Below, in pieces: positions 17,667 through 27,300 of a DNA stretch of 64,000 nucleotides. The stretch comes from Rufibacter hautae (GTDB lineage: Bacteria; Bacteroidota; Bacteroidia; Cytophagales; Hymenobacteraceae): positions 1,364,001 through 1,428,000 of the forward strand of contig NZ_VKKY01000003.1 of assembly GCF_008271695.1 (NCBI RefSeq), written 5' to 3'. A model generated the notes under the pieces. It searched no databases, was not told the DNA's origin, and saw only the letters and a program-made list of their open reading frames with translations. Numbering within the stretch: position 1 is the first letter of the stretch; each line of letters opens with the position of its first letter. The position numbers and the translations under genes are program-made.

Positions 17667-18359
17667 ATGAAACCAGAAGATATACAAATCACCGATTGGG
17701 TGCGAATTGTGCTGGGCGAGGTGCCCTGGATTTTCCTGCTGGAAGTGGTGATCAGGATTGCCATTATCTACTTTATTCTCATGTTTGCCATGCGCGCCAT
17801 GGGCAAACGGATGTCTTCCATGTTGAGCCGTACTGAGATGGCAGCCTTGGTTTCCCTGGCCGCGGCCAATGGGGTGGCGCTCATGGACCCTTCCCGGGGC
17901 GTTCTGCCCATTGTGATTATTGCCGCAGTGGTGGTAGGAGTGGAGCGTTTCATTGCCTGGCGCAGTACCCAGGATGCTAATTTTGAACGGGTGGTCATGG
18001 ATGACATGGACATTCTGGTAAAGGACGGCGCCCTGCAGCTAGGCGTCATGGAGCGCACCCGCATCACCCGCGAACGCCTTTTGGCCCAGTTCCGGCACGA
18101 AGACATCTTCAACCTGGGCAAGGTGCAGCGCACCTACATGGAAGCCAACGGCTCCTTCACCATTTTGCAGTACCCCGAGGAACGGCCTGGTCTTTCCATA
18201 ATTCCGGAGATAGACCAGGAACTGCGGCAAGAGCAGAAAACAGAGCCCAATACCTTTGCCTGCGCCACCTGTGGCTATGTTGAAAAGCAAGCTCAGAAGC
18301 CGCAGACAACCTGCCCCAACTGCAGTAGTCAGGAGTGGAGCCCCGCTGTGGTTTCCTGA
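17667..18359 (+). CDS. YetF/DUF421 membrane protein with C-terminal zinc ribbon, copy 2
   Basis: 230 residues, same architecture as the gene before it: membrane helices to about residue 95, DUF421 core (VVMDDMDILVKDGALQLGVMERTRITRERLLAQFR), and a terminal CATCG...CPNCSSQEW zinc ribbon. The two proteins align over their whole length, so they arose by tandem duplication. The cores have diverged strongly while the cysteines were kept, suggesting the ribbon is functional. A heteromeric complex in the inner membrane is a reasonable inference. Confidence 0.85.
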   Translation: MKPEDIQITDWVRIVLGEVPWIFLLEVVIRIAIIYFILMFAMRAMGKRMSSMLSRTEMAALVSLAAANGVALMDPSRGVLPIVIIAAVVVGVERFIAWRSTQDANFERVVMDDMDILVKDGALQLGVMERTRITRERLLAQFRHEDIFNLGKVQRTYMEANGSFTILQYPEERPGLSIIPEIDQELRQEQKTEPNTFACATCGYVEKQAQKPQTTCPNCSSQEWSPAVVS

Positions 18360-18420
18360 CTAGTTCACTAATTGAGGCACAATCAGATTTTAATGGGAGC
18401 AGCGTTGAAAAAACTTTGGA

Positions 18421-18478
18421 AATCCATAGTAAAACAGAAAGCCGGACACATGCCCGGCTTTCTGTTTTACTATGGATT
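18421..18478. terminator. Perfect 25-bp hairpin, bidirectional terminator
   Basis: The arms 18421-18445 and 18454-18478 are perfectly complementary over 25 bp with an 8-nt loop, unusually long for a terminator. It lies between the converging YetF pair and the universal stress gene. The stem includes CAGAAAGCCGG and its complement, with only moderate T-richness. Confidence 0.7.
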
Positions 18479-18534
18479 AGATGCAGCTTCTGGATTTGAT
18501 TCAGGTTTTTAAATGCTCATAAAGTGTTATAGGG

Positions 18535-19395
18535 TTAGAACCTGATCTTTTTAGGGTGTACCACCAGCAAAGGTAGGTTAGGGTAATAAGAGGGTGTTTG
18601 CTGATGCCCTGGCTGCAAGAGGTGTTTCCAAATGTTAGAGGCGTGCGCGCCCACCACCAGCATATCGGCGCGGTGGTTAAAACAGAACTGACTTATGCCT
18701 TCTTCTACCGATGAATTCACCTCGATGTGCTGGCTAATCCGGTGGTAAGGCAGGCGTCTGCTGATCCTTTCCAATTCTTCCTCCACAAACTGACGGGCGG
18801 TGGGTTCTTCTTTGGGTAACACGAAAAGCAACTGCAACTGCGCCCCAAAATAACCGGCCAGTTTCAAAACCTCCGACATGTTGGCGGGGCAGAAACCGTG
18901 TAAGTCTATGGCCAGCACCATTCGGCGGATGGGTTTGAACGTCACATTGCCTGGAACCACCAACACCGGGCAAGGCACCTGTTGTATGATACGGGCTGTT
19001 AAGGATTGGTCTACCATTTCCTGCAACCCGTGCGATGGGTCTGAGGCCAGCACCACCAAGTCGGCATGTTCTTCCTGGGCCAGAGTAGCAAGTGTTTGGG
19101 AGGTGTCGCCAGAGCTGATCTTTGATTTATAACCCAGAGACAGGTCCTCGTCCCCGTTTTCCAGGTACGTCTGCAGCCGCTTCATTTGGGTTCTTGCCTC
19201 TTTTTTCTGCTCCTTCTCCCTTGTAATTGGGCAGATGCTTTCTCCTGAAGCCGCTACCAGGGCAGGCTCTTTGGTTTCATCAATATTATGGAACAGAACA
19301 ATATCAGAGTTTATGCGCTGCCCAATCTCACCTGCATATTGAATTGCATTTTCAGAAGCTCCTGAAAAATCCGTTGCGCATATAAATCTTCCCAT
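18535..19395 (-). CDS. Universal stress protein with two UspA domains
   Basis: 286 residues in two tandem Usp domains. Domain 1 spans 1-150 (ICATDFSGASENAIQYA at the start; LVVLASDP and CPVLVVPGN at the end). Domain 2 spans about 155-285 (RRMVLAIDLHGFCPANMSEVLKLA; MLVVGAHASN; PLLVVHPKK). Double-domain UspA proteins are common in Bacteroidota and are cytoplasmic nucleotide-binding stress proteins. The Walker-like G-x2-G-x9-G-S/T segment is degenerate in both domains, so ATP binding is uncertain. Monocistronic, preceded by a long gap. Confidence 0.85.
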   Translation of the reverse strand: MGRFICATDFSGASENAIQYAGEIGQRINSDIVLFHNIDETKEPALVAASGESICPITREKEQKKEARTQMKRLQTYLENGDEDLSLGYKSKISSGDTSQTLATLAQEEHADLVVLASDPSHGLQEMVDQSLTARIIQQVPCPVLVVPGNVTFKPIRRMVLAIDLHGFCPANMSEVLKLAGYFGAQLQLLFVLPKEEPTARQFVEEELERISRRLPYHRISQHIEVNSSVEEGISQFCFNHRADMLVVGAHASNIWKHLLQPGHQQTPSYYPNLPLLVVHPKKIRF

Positions 19396-19818
19396 ATTTT
19401 CTTGTTGTTTAATGTTAAATAAATTTCTGTATAAAATGGTTCCTTTTAGATGATGTAAATCATATTGAAAGTTGATTAAATGCTACTTAGTGAGATTGTT
19501 TATTCGCTCAAACGAGGTATGAGGCGGTTTAAAGAGGGCAAAGAGGCGCTTAATAACAAGCAGTTGCTTCTTGAAAAGGCCTTCTAACCAAAAAACGTAT
19601 ATTTTAGAAAGGCAAGAAAGCCAAGGGATTAGATACCATACTATTCAAAGAGGCACTCCCGGGATTCCTTTTCATTCGGCATCATGCCCCAACAGTGGGG
19701 AAAGGGAAAGTAGGATGGAAACAAGAAAACCTTTGAAACAAGAATCCCGCTTCGGGTCTGTTTTCTGAAAAACAGGCCCGAAGCGGGATTCCTAACTAGT
19801 TAAGTTCTTCTGTAAAAG
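19396..19818. other. Gene-free gap with terminator of the M28 peptidase gene
   Basis: 423 bp. It holds the promoter side of the universal stress gene and the terminator at 19742-19791. A short plus-strand frame ending inside the terminator is not credible as a gene. Confidence 0.6.
19742..19791 (-). terminator. Terminator after M28 peptidase gene
   Basis: Stem of 23 bp with one mismatch (GAATCCCGCTTCGGG at 19742 pairs with CCCGAAGCGGGATTC ending at 19791), loop around the TTTTCTGAAAA core of the dispersed palindrome family. It is 28 bp downstream of the minus-strand stop at 19819. Confidence 0.75.
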
Positions 19819-21291
19819 CTAGTCGTTCCAGCGCCACTCGCCGGCAATCTTGAGGGGCTCCTTGAGGTTGTTCTGCAGTAGGAAGGCTTTGGTTTCCTCG
19901 TCATTCAGGCGCCGGGCCGGAATGGTGTTGGCATCGGCGATGCCGTAGAGGAGCATGCTGCTGAACCGCACGGTGTTTTTCAGCCCTTGCTCATCTACCA
20001 ATTGGAAAGAGTCGCAATCGGCGTGGTAGCAGTCTCCGGCACCTTTGGGCAGTTTGCCGCCCGAGGAACCCCCGGTTGGAATGCCATGCAGCATGAACGG
20101 CTGGTGGTCTGAGTGCAACCCGGCCCGGGAACTGAAGCTATTCTTGAAGGTGGTGTCAATCTTGGCGGCCATGGCCCCGATGCTCTGGAACAGCTCTCGG
20201 CAAGACTCCTGACTCGCGTTGTAGCCTTTGGGGTCGTTGGTCATGTCATAGTTGAGCATGAAGGCCAGCTGTTGGAGGCTCTTGTTTTTGAAGGCTTCCT
20301 CTAAATACGCCTCAGAACCCAGCAAACCTTCCTCCTCGCCCATGAACATGACGAACTCAATGGTGCGCTTGGGTTTCAGCTTCAGTTTTTGGAAAGTGCG
20401 GGCCATGTCGATGACCGAGAAGGAACCGATGCCGTTGTCGATGGCGCCGGAGGCCAGGTCCCAGCTGTCCAGGTGTCCGCCCACCACCACTTTCTCGTTG
20501 GGCAGCGAAGTACCTTTGAGCGTAGCGATGACGTTACGCGCCTTGATCTTTCCGGAGTTGTTGGTCATGTCAATCTTCGCGGTCAAAGGGGCTTTCTGCA
20601 GTTGGGCTTTCAGGTTCTGGCCGTCTTCCAGACCGATGCACACCGCTGGGATTGGAATCAGTTTACCCGTCACCGAGGCCGTTCCGGTCAGCAAAGTGCC
20701 GCCCGCCACGGTGTTGATGATGATGACACCCGTGGCTCCGTATTTGGTGGCTAAGGCCGTTTTCTCGGAGCGGTGCAGACTGCGGGTACCTTCCGGTGAG
20801 CCGGATAGCACGCCCAAATACACCAGCGCAATCTTGCCTTTCACCGCCTCAGGCCGGGACTGGTAATCGGCCTCCAGGCCGTTGCCCATGTCCACCACTG
20901 GACCGGTGAAGTTGGCTTTCACCGGCGAGTGCGCCAAGGAGACCGCTTTGATGTTCTGTAACTGGTTTGCATTGGCACCCACCTGCAAGGTCAAAGAGCC
21001 GCGGCTCCAGCTTTCCACCTCAAACGGCTGGTAGCGCACATCGGTGAAACCGTAGGACTTGAACAGGTTATAGGCGAATTCCTCGGCTTTCTTGCCGTTA
21101 GGGGAGCCCGTCATGCGGTGCCCGATGGTTTCCGAAGCGGTCTTCAAAGAACTATAGGCCTTGGAATTGGTTTGCACCTCGGTGTTGATTTTCTGGAAAA
21201 CCGCGGGCCACGCCGGGTTGCCCTGCCCAAAACTCTGGAGAGAAAAGGACACCGCTAACGCTGCCAACGCGAAATACTTCTTTTGAAACAT
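19819..21291 (-). CDS. Secreted M28 family zinc peptidase with PA domain
   Basis: 490 residues with a signal peptide (MFQKKYFALAALAVSFSLQSFGQG). A protease-associated (PA) domain lies at about 115-235 (GKIALVYLGVLSG; GATGVIIINTVAGG). The M28 catalytic domain follows: VVVGGHLDSWDLASGAIDNGIG supplies the first His and bridging Asp, FMGEEEGLLGS the catalytic Glu pair, and later DMTNDP and H425-type residues complete the two-zinc site. Family members are aminopeptidases or carboxypeptidases of the glutamate carboxypeptidase II/Q group, here probably periplasmic and used for peptide scavenging. Confidence 0.9.
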   Translation of the reverse strand: MFQKKYFALAALAVSFSLQSFGQGNPAWPAVFQKINTEVQTNSKAYSSLKTASETIGHRMTGSPNGKKAEEFAYNLFKSYGFTDVRYQPFEVESWSRGSLTLQVGANANQLQNIKAVSLAHSPVKANFTGPVVDMGNGLEADYQSRPEAVKGKIALVYLGVLSGSPEGTRSLHRSEKTALATKYGATGVIIINTVAGGTLLTGTASVTGKLIPIPAVCIGLEDGQNLKAQLQKAPLTAKIDMTNNSGKIKARNVIATLKGTSLPNEKVVVGGHLDSWDLASGAIDNGIGSFSVIDMARTFQKLKLKPKRTIEFVMFMGEEEGLLGSEAYLEEAFKNKSLQQLAFMLNYDMTNDPKGYNASQESCRELFQSIGAMAAKIDTTFKNSFSSRAGLHSDHQPFMLHGIPTGGSSGGKLPKGAGDCYHADCDSFQLVDEQGLKNTVRFSSMLLYGIADANTIPARRLNDEETKAFLLQNNLKEPLKIAGEWRWND

Positions 21292-21723
21292 ACGGGGTAG
21301 ATTGTTGGAAACCGGAAGATAGAAGTTTGCACGGGAGTTACCAACCCCGGCTAACCAACTGGTCGTGCCCTGGTGGCGAATTGTAAAAGCTGTTTTTCCT
21401 TTTGGGCTCTTTTTCCGGAAAATAGCTTCTAAACAGATTGTCTGATCTACTTGAAATGTGCATCCAATATAGAAATGGAATTAGTAACCGGAGGCTTTCA
21501 ATTTAAATTACCATGCAGCGAAAAGTAGGGGCAATCCCTTGTGGTTGCCCTTGCGCTGGCCATCCTAATAAAGCTTGTTGGTGAAAACAACAACGGCCAG
21601 AAAACTTACGACGGCAGAAGGGCCAAGCAATGAAACCCAAACGCCAATTGTCCATTTCGTTTTGAGGACCTTTTCCAGATAACAAGCCCAAAACAGGCAG
21701 TCTGTTGTACTCCAAGAACTTCA
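21292..21723. other. Gene-free gap between pbpC and the M28 gene
   Basis: 432 bp. It contains a decayed copy of the dispersed palindrome near 21397-21437 and repeat copy 21525-21552. A 73-codon minus-strand frame here overlaps the repeat and is not convincing. Confidence 0.6.
21525..21552. repeat. GTAGGGGCAATCCC repeat, copy 1
   Basis: A 28-bp element beginning GTAGGGGCAATCCCTTGTGG and ending TTGCCCTT. It can form a hairpin (GGGCAA with TTGCCC). The same 28 bp occurs at 41462-41489 without a mismatch and at 24198-24225 with one mismatch. Confidence 0.75.
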
Positions 21724-24078
21724 TTACTCCAGAAACTTCACGGTCACGTAGCTGTTGGTATTCCTTCCCTGGTCATCCAAGCAGGAAATTTTGAGTTTGC
21801 CGGCTTGGTCTGGCTCAAAAAATACGCGCTCGTCACTGGCGGCAGCTTGCAGGAATTTGTCGTTGATGTACCAATAGACCTTTTTAACCTCGTTGTACGT
21901 GTTACACTGGAGCATGAGTTTCTGGTGATCGGACTGCTCCAGCAGGTACTCCATGCCGGCAGTAGGCGAGGAGATAATGGGCGCGAATTCCTGGAAGATG
22001 CGGCTGCAGGCCGGGTTGTGCGGCGGCAAGGCCACGTACGGCAGGTGCTGGGTCACAAAATACGTGAGGATCTCCGGCGCGTGGTTGGGATACCATTTCT
22101 GCGTATACTCACCGGGGGGCAGGCAACTGGTGCAGTACGCAAATTTGCCGTCCACAGAGACCGGTACTTGTTTCAGGTGCGCGCATTTCTGGGCAGTTGA
22201 AATGCCCGGCAAATAGGTGTCTACTACCAGGTCCTGGCAGAAGGTGTTGCCGGGCAAACCGCTCTCCACGCATACACTACGGGTGCCTATGCTTTTGGGC
22301 CCGAGGAACCACTGGTCTTTGCTGTTGTAGTCAATGGTGTTGAAGATGGAAAACAGGAGCGGGGTGGCCGTATCGGTTCCGTTAAGTTCCGGCACGCCTT
22401 CCCCGGAGAAATTGCCCACCCAGACGCCCACCGTATATTTCTGGTTGTAGCCGATGCTCCAGGCGTCTTTGCGCCCGTAAGAGGTTCCCGTTTTCCAGGC
22501 GATTTTAGGTAAATGGGCGCTATTCAGAGCATTGTGCGGCAGATCAGGGCGCTGAAGTTGGGTCAGGATCTGGTTCACCATGAACGCGGCGCCCGGTGAT
22601 AAAAGTTGTTTCTTTGCCGTGGTGGTATCTGCCTGCAGCCAGTGGGCCGGAGCATAGGTGCCTTGACGGGCGAAGGAGGCGTACAAGGCGGTAAGTTCTT
22701 CTAAGTTCACGCCGCAGCCCCCCAGAATGAGCGACAAGCCTAAATGGTCACCCGCTTTTTTTATCTGCGAGAACTCGGCCTGTTTCAGCTTCTGCACGAA
22801 GGAACCCACGCCCACCTGGTCCAGCAGTTTCACCGCCGGGATGTTCAAGGACGTTGCCAAGGCTTGCTCCACGCTGATGTTACCGCTGTACGTTCCGAAG
22901 TAGTTCTCGGGGCGGTACCCGGCATAGTCAATGGGCACATCGGAGATCATGGATTTGGGCGTGATTAGGCCGCGTTCAAAGGCGGTGGCGTACAGGAAGG
23001 GCTTCAGGGTGCTGCCCGGCGACCGGATGGCCCGCACACCGTCTACCTGTCCACCGTGCAGGGCATCGGAGAAATCGGCGGAGCCGAGGTAGGCTTCCAC
23101 GGCGTTGGTTTTGTTGTTGATGACCAGCACCGCCGCGTTGTGGATGTTGCGGTACTTTAACTGTTGCAGGTAATTGTACGCCAACTGCTCCACTTTTTCC
23201 TGCACACCGGGATTCAGGGTAGTTTTGATGAGGGCCTGGTTCTGGTGCTGCCGGAACATGCGGTAAGCAAAGTGCGGAGCCAGCCGCGGCGCCTCCAGGC
23301 GTTGGGCATTCAGGGGCTCCAGCAGCGCGTCTTCAATGGTATTCTGGGGAAAGGCTTTTTCCCTAGCAAAGTACCGCAGCCACTTATTCCGGAAGCCCAC
23401 GATTTTCCCGTTCTGCACGCCGATCCGTAGGGAGGAGGGTTTGTTGGGGATCACCGTCAAGGCCACGGCCTGCGCCAAACTCAACTGCTTAGGCGATTGG
23501 TGGAAGTACAACACCGAGGCCGCTTTCACCCCTTCAATATTGCCACCATACGGCACCAGGTTCAGGTACAACTGCAGGATCTCGTCTTTGCTATACCGGA
23601 CCTCCAACTGCAACGCCCGGAACACCTCGGTGAGTTTGTGCCAGTAGGTCCGCTCGTTGGGGTACAGCAGCCGCGCCACCTGCATAGTAATCGTGGATGC
23701 TCCTGAAGTCTTTCTCCCCGCCACCAAATTCCCGACTAAAGCCCGCCCCATGGCCACCGGATTTACGCCGGGATGAAAGTTGAAGTATTTGTCTTCCTTG
23801 AGGAGCACCGCTATCTTGAGCACTTCGCTTATTTCATCCGGCTCCAGCTGCATCCGCCACTTATCGTCCTTGCTCAGGAACGAGTGCAGGATACTTCCAT
23901 CGGAGGCTGTGATAACCGGCGAATAGGAGACCTGCACCTTTAAAGGAAATGCTAAATTCAACAGCACAAACAAGCCCACCAAAAGAACCAATCCCCCACT
24001 TGCAAAGCGTAGCCAACGCCTTGCTTTTTCAGGAGGGCTGGTGAATTGGAAGCTGCGGACTTTGCTGGTAAGCGTCAT
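21724..24078 (-). CDS. pbpC: Penicillin-binding protein 1C (bifunctional murein synthase-like)
   Basis: 784 residues. One membrane anchor (about 27-49), a GT51 transglycosylase domain with catalytic Glu95 (LLKEDKYFNFHPGVNP), and a transpeptidase domain with SxxK in SPGSTLKP (about 355), SxN in TSLNIPA and KTG in WKTGTSYGRKDAW. The C-terminal 90 residues (PIISSPTAGMEYLLE...VYWYINDKF) are the BiPBP_C domain diagnostic of PBP1C. It builds or repairs peptidoglycan on the periplasmic face. The alpha-2-macroglobulin gene lies directly upstream on the same strand, the classic pbpC/A2M pairing. Confidence 0.95.
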   Translation of the reverse strand: MTLTSKVRSFQFTSPPEKARRWLRFASGGLVLLVGLFVLLNLAFPLKVQVSYSPVITASDGSILHSFLSKDDKWRMQLEPDEISEVLKIAVLLKEDKYFNFHPGVNPVAMGRALVGNLVAGRKTSGASTITMQVARLLYPNERTYWHKLTEVFRALQLEVRYSKDEILQLYLNLVPYGGNIEGVKAASVLYFHQSPKQLSLAQAVALTVIPNKPSSLRIGVQNGKIVGFRNKWLRYFAREKAFPQNTIEDALLEPLNAQRLEAPRLAPHFAYRMFRQHQNQALIKTTLNPGVQEKVEQLAYNYLQQLKYRNIHNAAVLVINNKTNAVEAYLGSADFSDALHGGQVDGVRAIRSPGSTLKPFLYATAFERGLITPKSMISDVPIDYAGYRPENYFGTYSGNISVEQALATSLNIPAVKLLDQVGVGSFVQKLKQAEFSQIKKAGDHLGLSLILGGCGVNLEELTALYASFARQGTYAPAHWLQADTTTAKKQLLSPGAAFMVNQILTQLQRPDLPHNALNSAHLPKIAWKTGTSYGRKDAWSIGYNQKYTVGVWVGNFSGEGVPELNGTDTATPLLFSIFNTIDYNSKDQWFLGPKSIGTRSVCVESGLPGNTFCQDLVVDTYLPGISTAQKCAHLKQVPVSVDGKFAYCTSCLPPGEYTQKWYPNHAPEILTYFVTQHLPYVALPPHNPACSRIFQEFAPIISSPTAGMEYLLEQSDHQKLMLQCNTYNEVKKVYWYINDKFLQAAASDERVFFEPDQAGKLKISCLDDQGRNTNSYVTVKFLE

Positions 24079-24366
24079 GGTATGTAGAGCCTTAAATCTT
24101 TCGGTTTTGATAGGCTGATCTAATTTACAACTTCTCCGTCCCCCTTTGAAGGGGGTAGGGGGATGAAATACTCGTGCTGATTACTACATTTCTAAAGGTA
24201 GGGGCAATCCCTTGTGGTTTCCCTTAAGTGAGAAACGCTATTGCTTCAGGATAAGGTACTAGGTTCTTCAACCTGCATTGTCATCCCCCGGCCCCTTCAA
24301 AGGGGACGGAATGCTTGAAATCATCATCTTCGATTTAAGCCTCATTTTTAAAAATCAGCCTCTAAA
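24079..24366. repeat. Composite repeat cluster between A2M gene and pbpC
   Basis: Inverted arms of about 30 bp at 24136-24166 and 24281-24309 (each with CCCCTTTGAAGGGG and a GGGGATGA end) enclose a GTAGGGGCAATCCC repeat copy at 24198-24225. The arms match over nearly all positions, differing in the length of the C/G runs. The unit of about 174 bp looks like a non-coding miniature element or paired REP-like elements, inserted between two genes that function together. Confidence 0.65.
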
Positions 24367-27300
24367 CTACCGCACCCTCACAACACCGGCGCCGTGGTAG
24401 GAGTGGTATTCTGCGTTGTACATGGCATCGGCGCCAACGGGGCCGAGTTGGAAATCACCTTTTGAGACGGCCCTTACCTGGTAGAAGAAGTACTGCGGTT
24501 TGGGTCGGGCGGTGGCGTAGAGGTTAATGCGATCATCGCGGATGTCCTGGTAATCTGGGGTGGCGGGCTGTTGGGCCTGAAGCCAGTTGAACTCCCGGGA
24601 AGCCAGCAAGCGCGGGTTCTCGATCTCGAAACCAGCGGGCAGCAGATCGGTGATGGCTACATTGGGAATGGTTCGGCCGTCCAAAGACTGCAGCATGAGG
24701 CGCACCACCACCAGGTCATTCTGCTTGAAGGTACGGCCCGTGATTTCCTTGCCCTCGCGGTCAAAGAAGGTTTTGCGCACCTGCAGGAAATTGTCTTCCA
24801 GTTTAACTGTTCCGCTTTGGGAAATGCCTTCCGCTTCCCAGAAGTAGTACAAGGTGCCCTGGCCTTTGCTTTGCAGCGTGATAGGAGCGGCGCTTAGCTT
24901 GTTCGTAAGCGTGAGGTCTTTGCCGTTATAGCTGCCCAGCACCTTGCCGTTTTGCAACACCTGCGCCGATACGTTTCCACCGCTTCTCTTGGCTTGCTTG
25001 CCCAAGGCCAGCAACGCAAAGGCACGCTCCTGGGTGTTGTACCAGCGGCTGGACCGAAGCTCTTGCGACAGATGCCGCACCAAGATGGGCACCTGCGGAT
25101 GGTCTGGATTGGCTTCCAACAGGCTGTTCAGGGAAAGCGCCATATCGCGGAGCGGGGAATAGAAAGAGCCGTCCAGCGCCCGCACCGAGGTTTCTCCCGC
25201 GAAGGCGCGGGGCAGAAGCTGCCGGAAACTCTGCTGACCCCCGTTGATGGCGTAGGTGCTGGCCAAGACGTAACGGGCGTCTATGGACAGCAACTCGGAT
25301 TTGGCTTTGTAGAAGTTCATGGTAGGCCAATCGGGTTTGCCCGCCAGTGAGAGCACGTAGAGCGAGTAAGCCGTTTCATGGGCCGCAATGACTTTTTGCC
25401 TTAGTTTTCTTGAAACATCGTAAAACCGGTATTCCTCGGTGCCTTTGGCTTTCACCATGCGCTGAAGGTACGTCTGGGCGCGGTTCAGCACTTGTTGGTT
25501 CACGGGGTATCCAGCCTTGCGGGCTTCCAGCAGAAAGTGCAGGGCGTAGGCGCTGCTCCACCAGTCGGTGTCCTGGGCGCCGGGCCAGTACGTGAAACCA
25601 CCGTCATACTGCTGCATGCCTTCAATCTTGGTGATGGCTTCCTGCACCAGGTAATTGGGATTGTGGCTGCGGCCTTTCTTCCCTTGGTTCAGAGACCGGG
25701 CCAAGTCTGCGTAATACAACAGCGGAAAAGCGGTGGACGTGATCTGTTCCAGGCAGCCATGCGGATACTGCAGCAGATAGGTGATGTCATCGGTGAACTG
25801 AGCCAGCGGTGACGAACTCACCACCAGTTTAGAGGTTGCCGAGGAAGGAATGAAATCACCAATTGGCTTGATCTGGGCGGTAGCGGCGTTCCGGAGGGCA
25901 CCGGCGCTGGTGATCTGCGTGAGGGTAGCAGTTGGCCTGACGGAGAGTTCGGTGGTGTTGCTGAACTGCTCGCCCAGCGCTTTCACGGTCACTTTCACGG
26001 TAGCGTTCCCGATGGCCGGGGTGGCCACCAGTTTGTAGAGCATCTGCTTCTCGGCGTTGGCTCCTGAAGTAGAAGAGGCCGTGGCGGTGCCTACTACTTT
26101 CAAGGGTCCGGTCACGGAAATGGCTGAACTGAACGGAGCTGTTTTAGCGGTGGTATTGCTTATAGTGACCGGAACCAGCAACGTATCCTTCGGGCTTAAG
26201 AACCTAGGCAGGGCCGTGCTGATCACAATAGGATCGGCTACGCGCATGATTTTCTCGGCAGAGCCGAAAGCGTTTTCTTTGTAGGCCACCGCCATCACGC
26301 GCACCGCCCCGGAGAACTCCGGGATTTTCACCTTTACCGTGGCCTCCCCATTGCCGTTGGTTTTCAGGCGGCCGCTCCAGAGAGACACCAATTTTACGCG
26401 TTTAGAGGTCAGCGGATTGATGCGTTTTTCCAAGTCATAGCCGTCGCCGCCCACGCTGGAGCGAGAGCCACTGAGCTCAGGGAACAGGAAGGGGTACAGG
26501 TCAAAGGCTTGTACTTCCAGCGCCCGTTTCTGGTAGAAGAACGCGTGCGGATCTGGGGTCTGGTAGTCTTTGAGTTGCAGAATGCCTTCGTCTACCACCG
26601 CCAGCGTGACCTCGGCGTTCGGGGCCGTTTTGATAGAAACAGGCTGTAAACGGTTCGAGCGGGAAGTCTCCGGGGCGGTGACCACCACGTCTAGTTTCGT
26701 CTGTTTTTTGGTGACGGACAGGGGTTTAAAGCCTCGGGCGATAGTGAGCGGCATCTGGTTGTCTTTCACCTCGCGCAACGCCACCGCCGAGATGTAGGCC
26801 GTGGGCAGATGTTCATCTTTGATAGGCAGTTTCAGGGAAGCCGCCTTTTTATCGGTTTTGAGGTAATGGTAGCTCAGGACTTTGTTCTGTTCTAATGTCA
26901 CCAGGATCTTGCCCGGGAACGGAGACTTGAACAGGATCTTGGCGTCATCGCCCACTTCGTAGCTTTCCTTGTCCAGCGCGATGTCTACTTCGCCTTCAGT
27001 GTTCACTTCAAAGGAGGTGCTTTGGGTGTCGCCCCACCCGTAGGCGTAGAATTCCTGGGCCACGTAATTGTAGGCACCGGGCCGCATGATGCGCAGTTCA
27101 TACTCGCCGGAGGTGGCAGGGGTGAACCTGACTGCCGTGCCGCCTTTGTCCACGGCCATGACGGTGTTCAGCAACACGCTTTCGCGGCGCTGCGATTTGT
27201 AGTTGTAGTTCTCTGTGGAACGCTCCATCACGGTCTCGTAGGTGTAGCGCACCAGTTGCACCTGCACTTTGGTGGAGATGGGTTGGCCCTGCGCATTCAG

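Noticed and set aside
19571-19768. 65-codon plus-strand frame
   Set aside because: It ends inside the M28 terminator hairpin and lacks any family resemblance.
21503-21724. 73-codon minus-strand frame before pbpC
   Set aside because: It covers the GTAGGGGCAATCCC repeat, directly abuts pbpC's end and has no recognised content.
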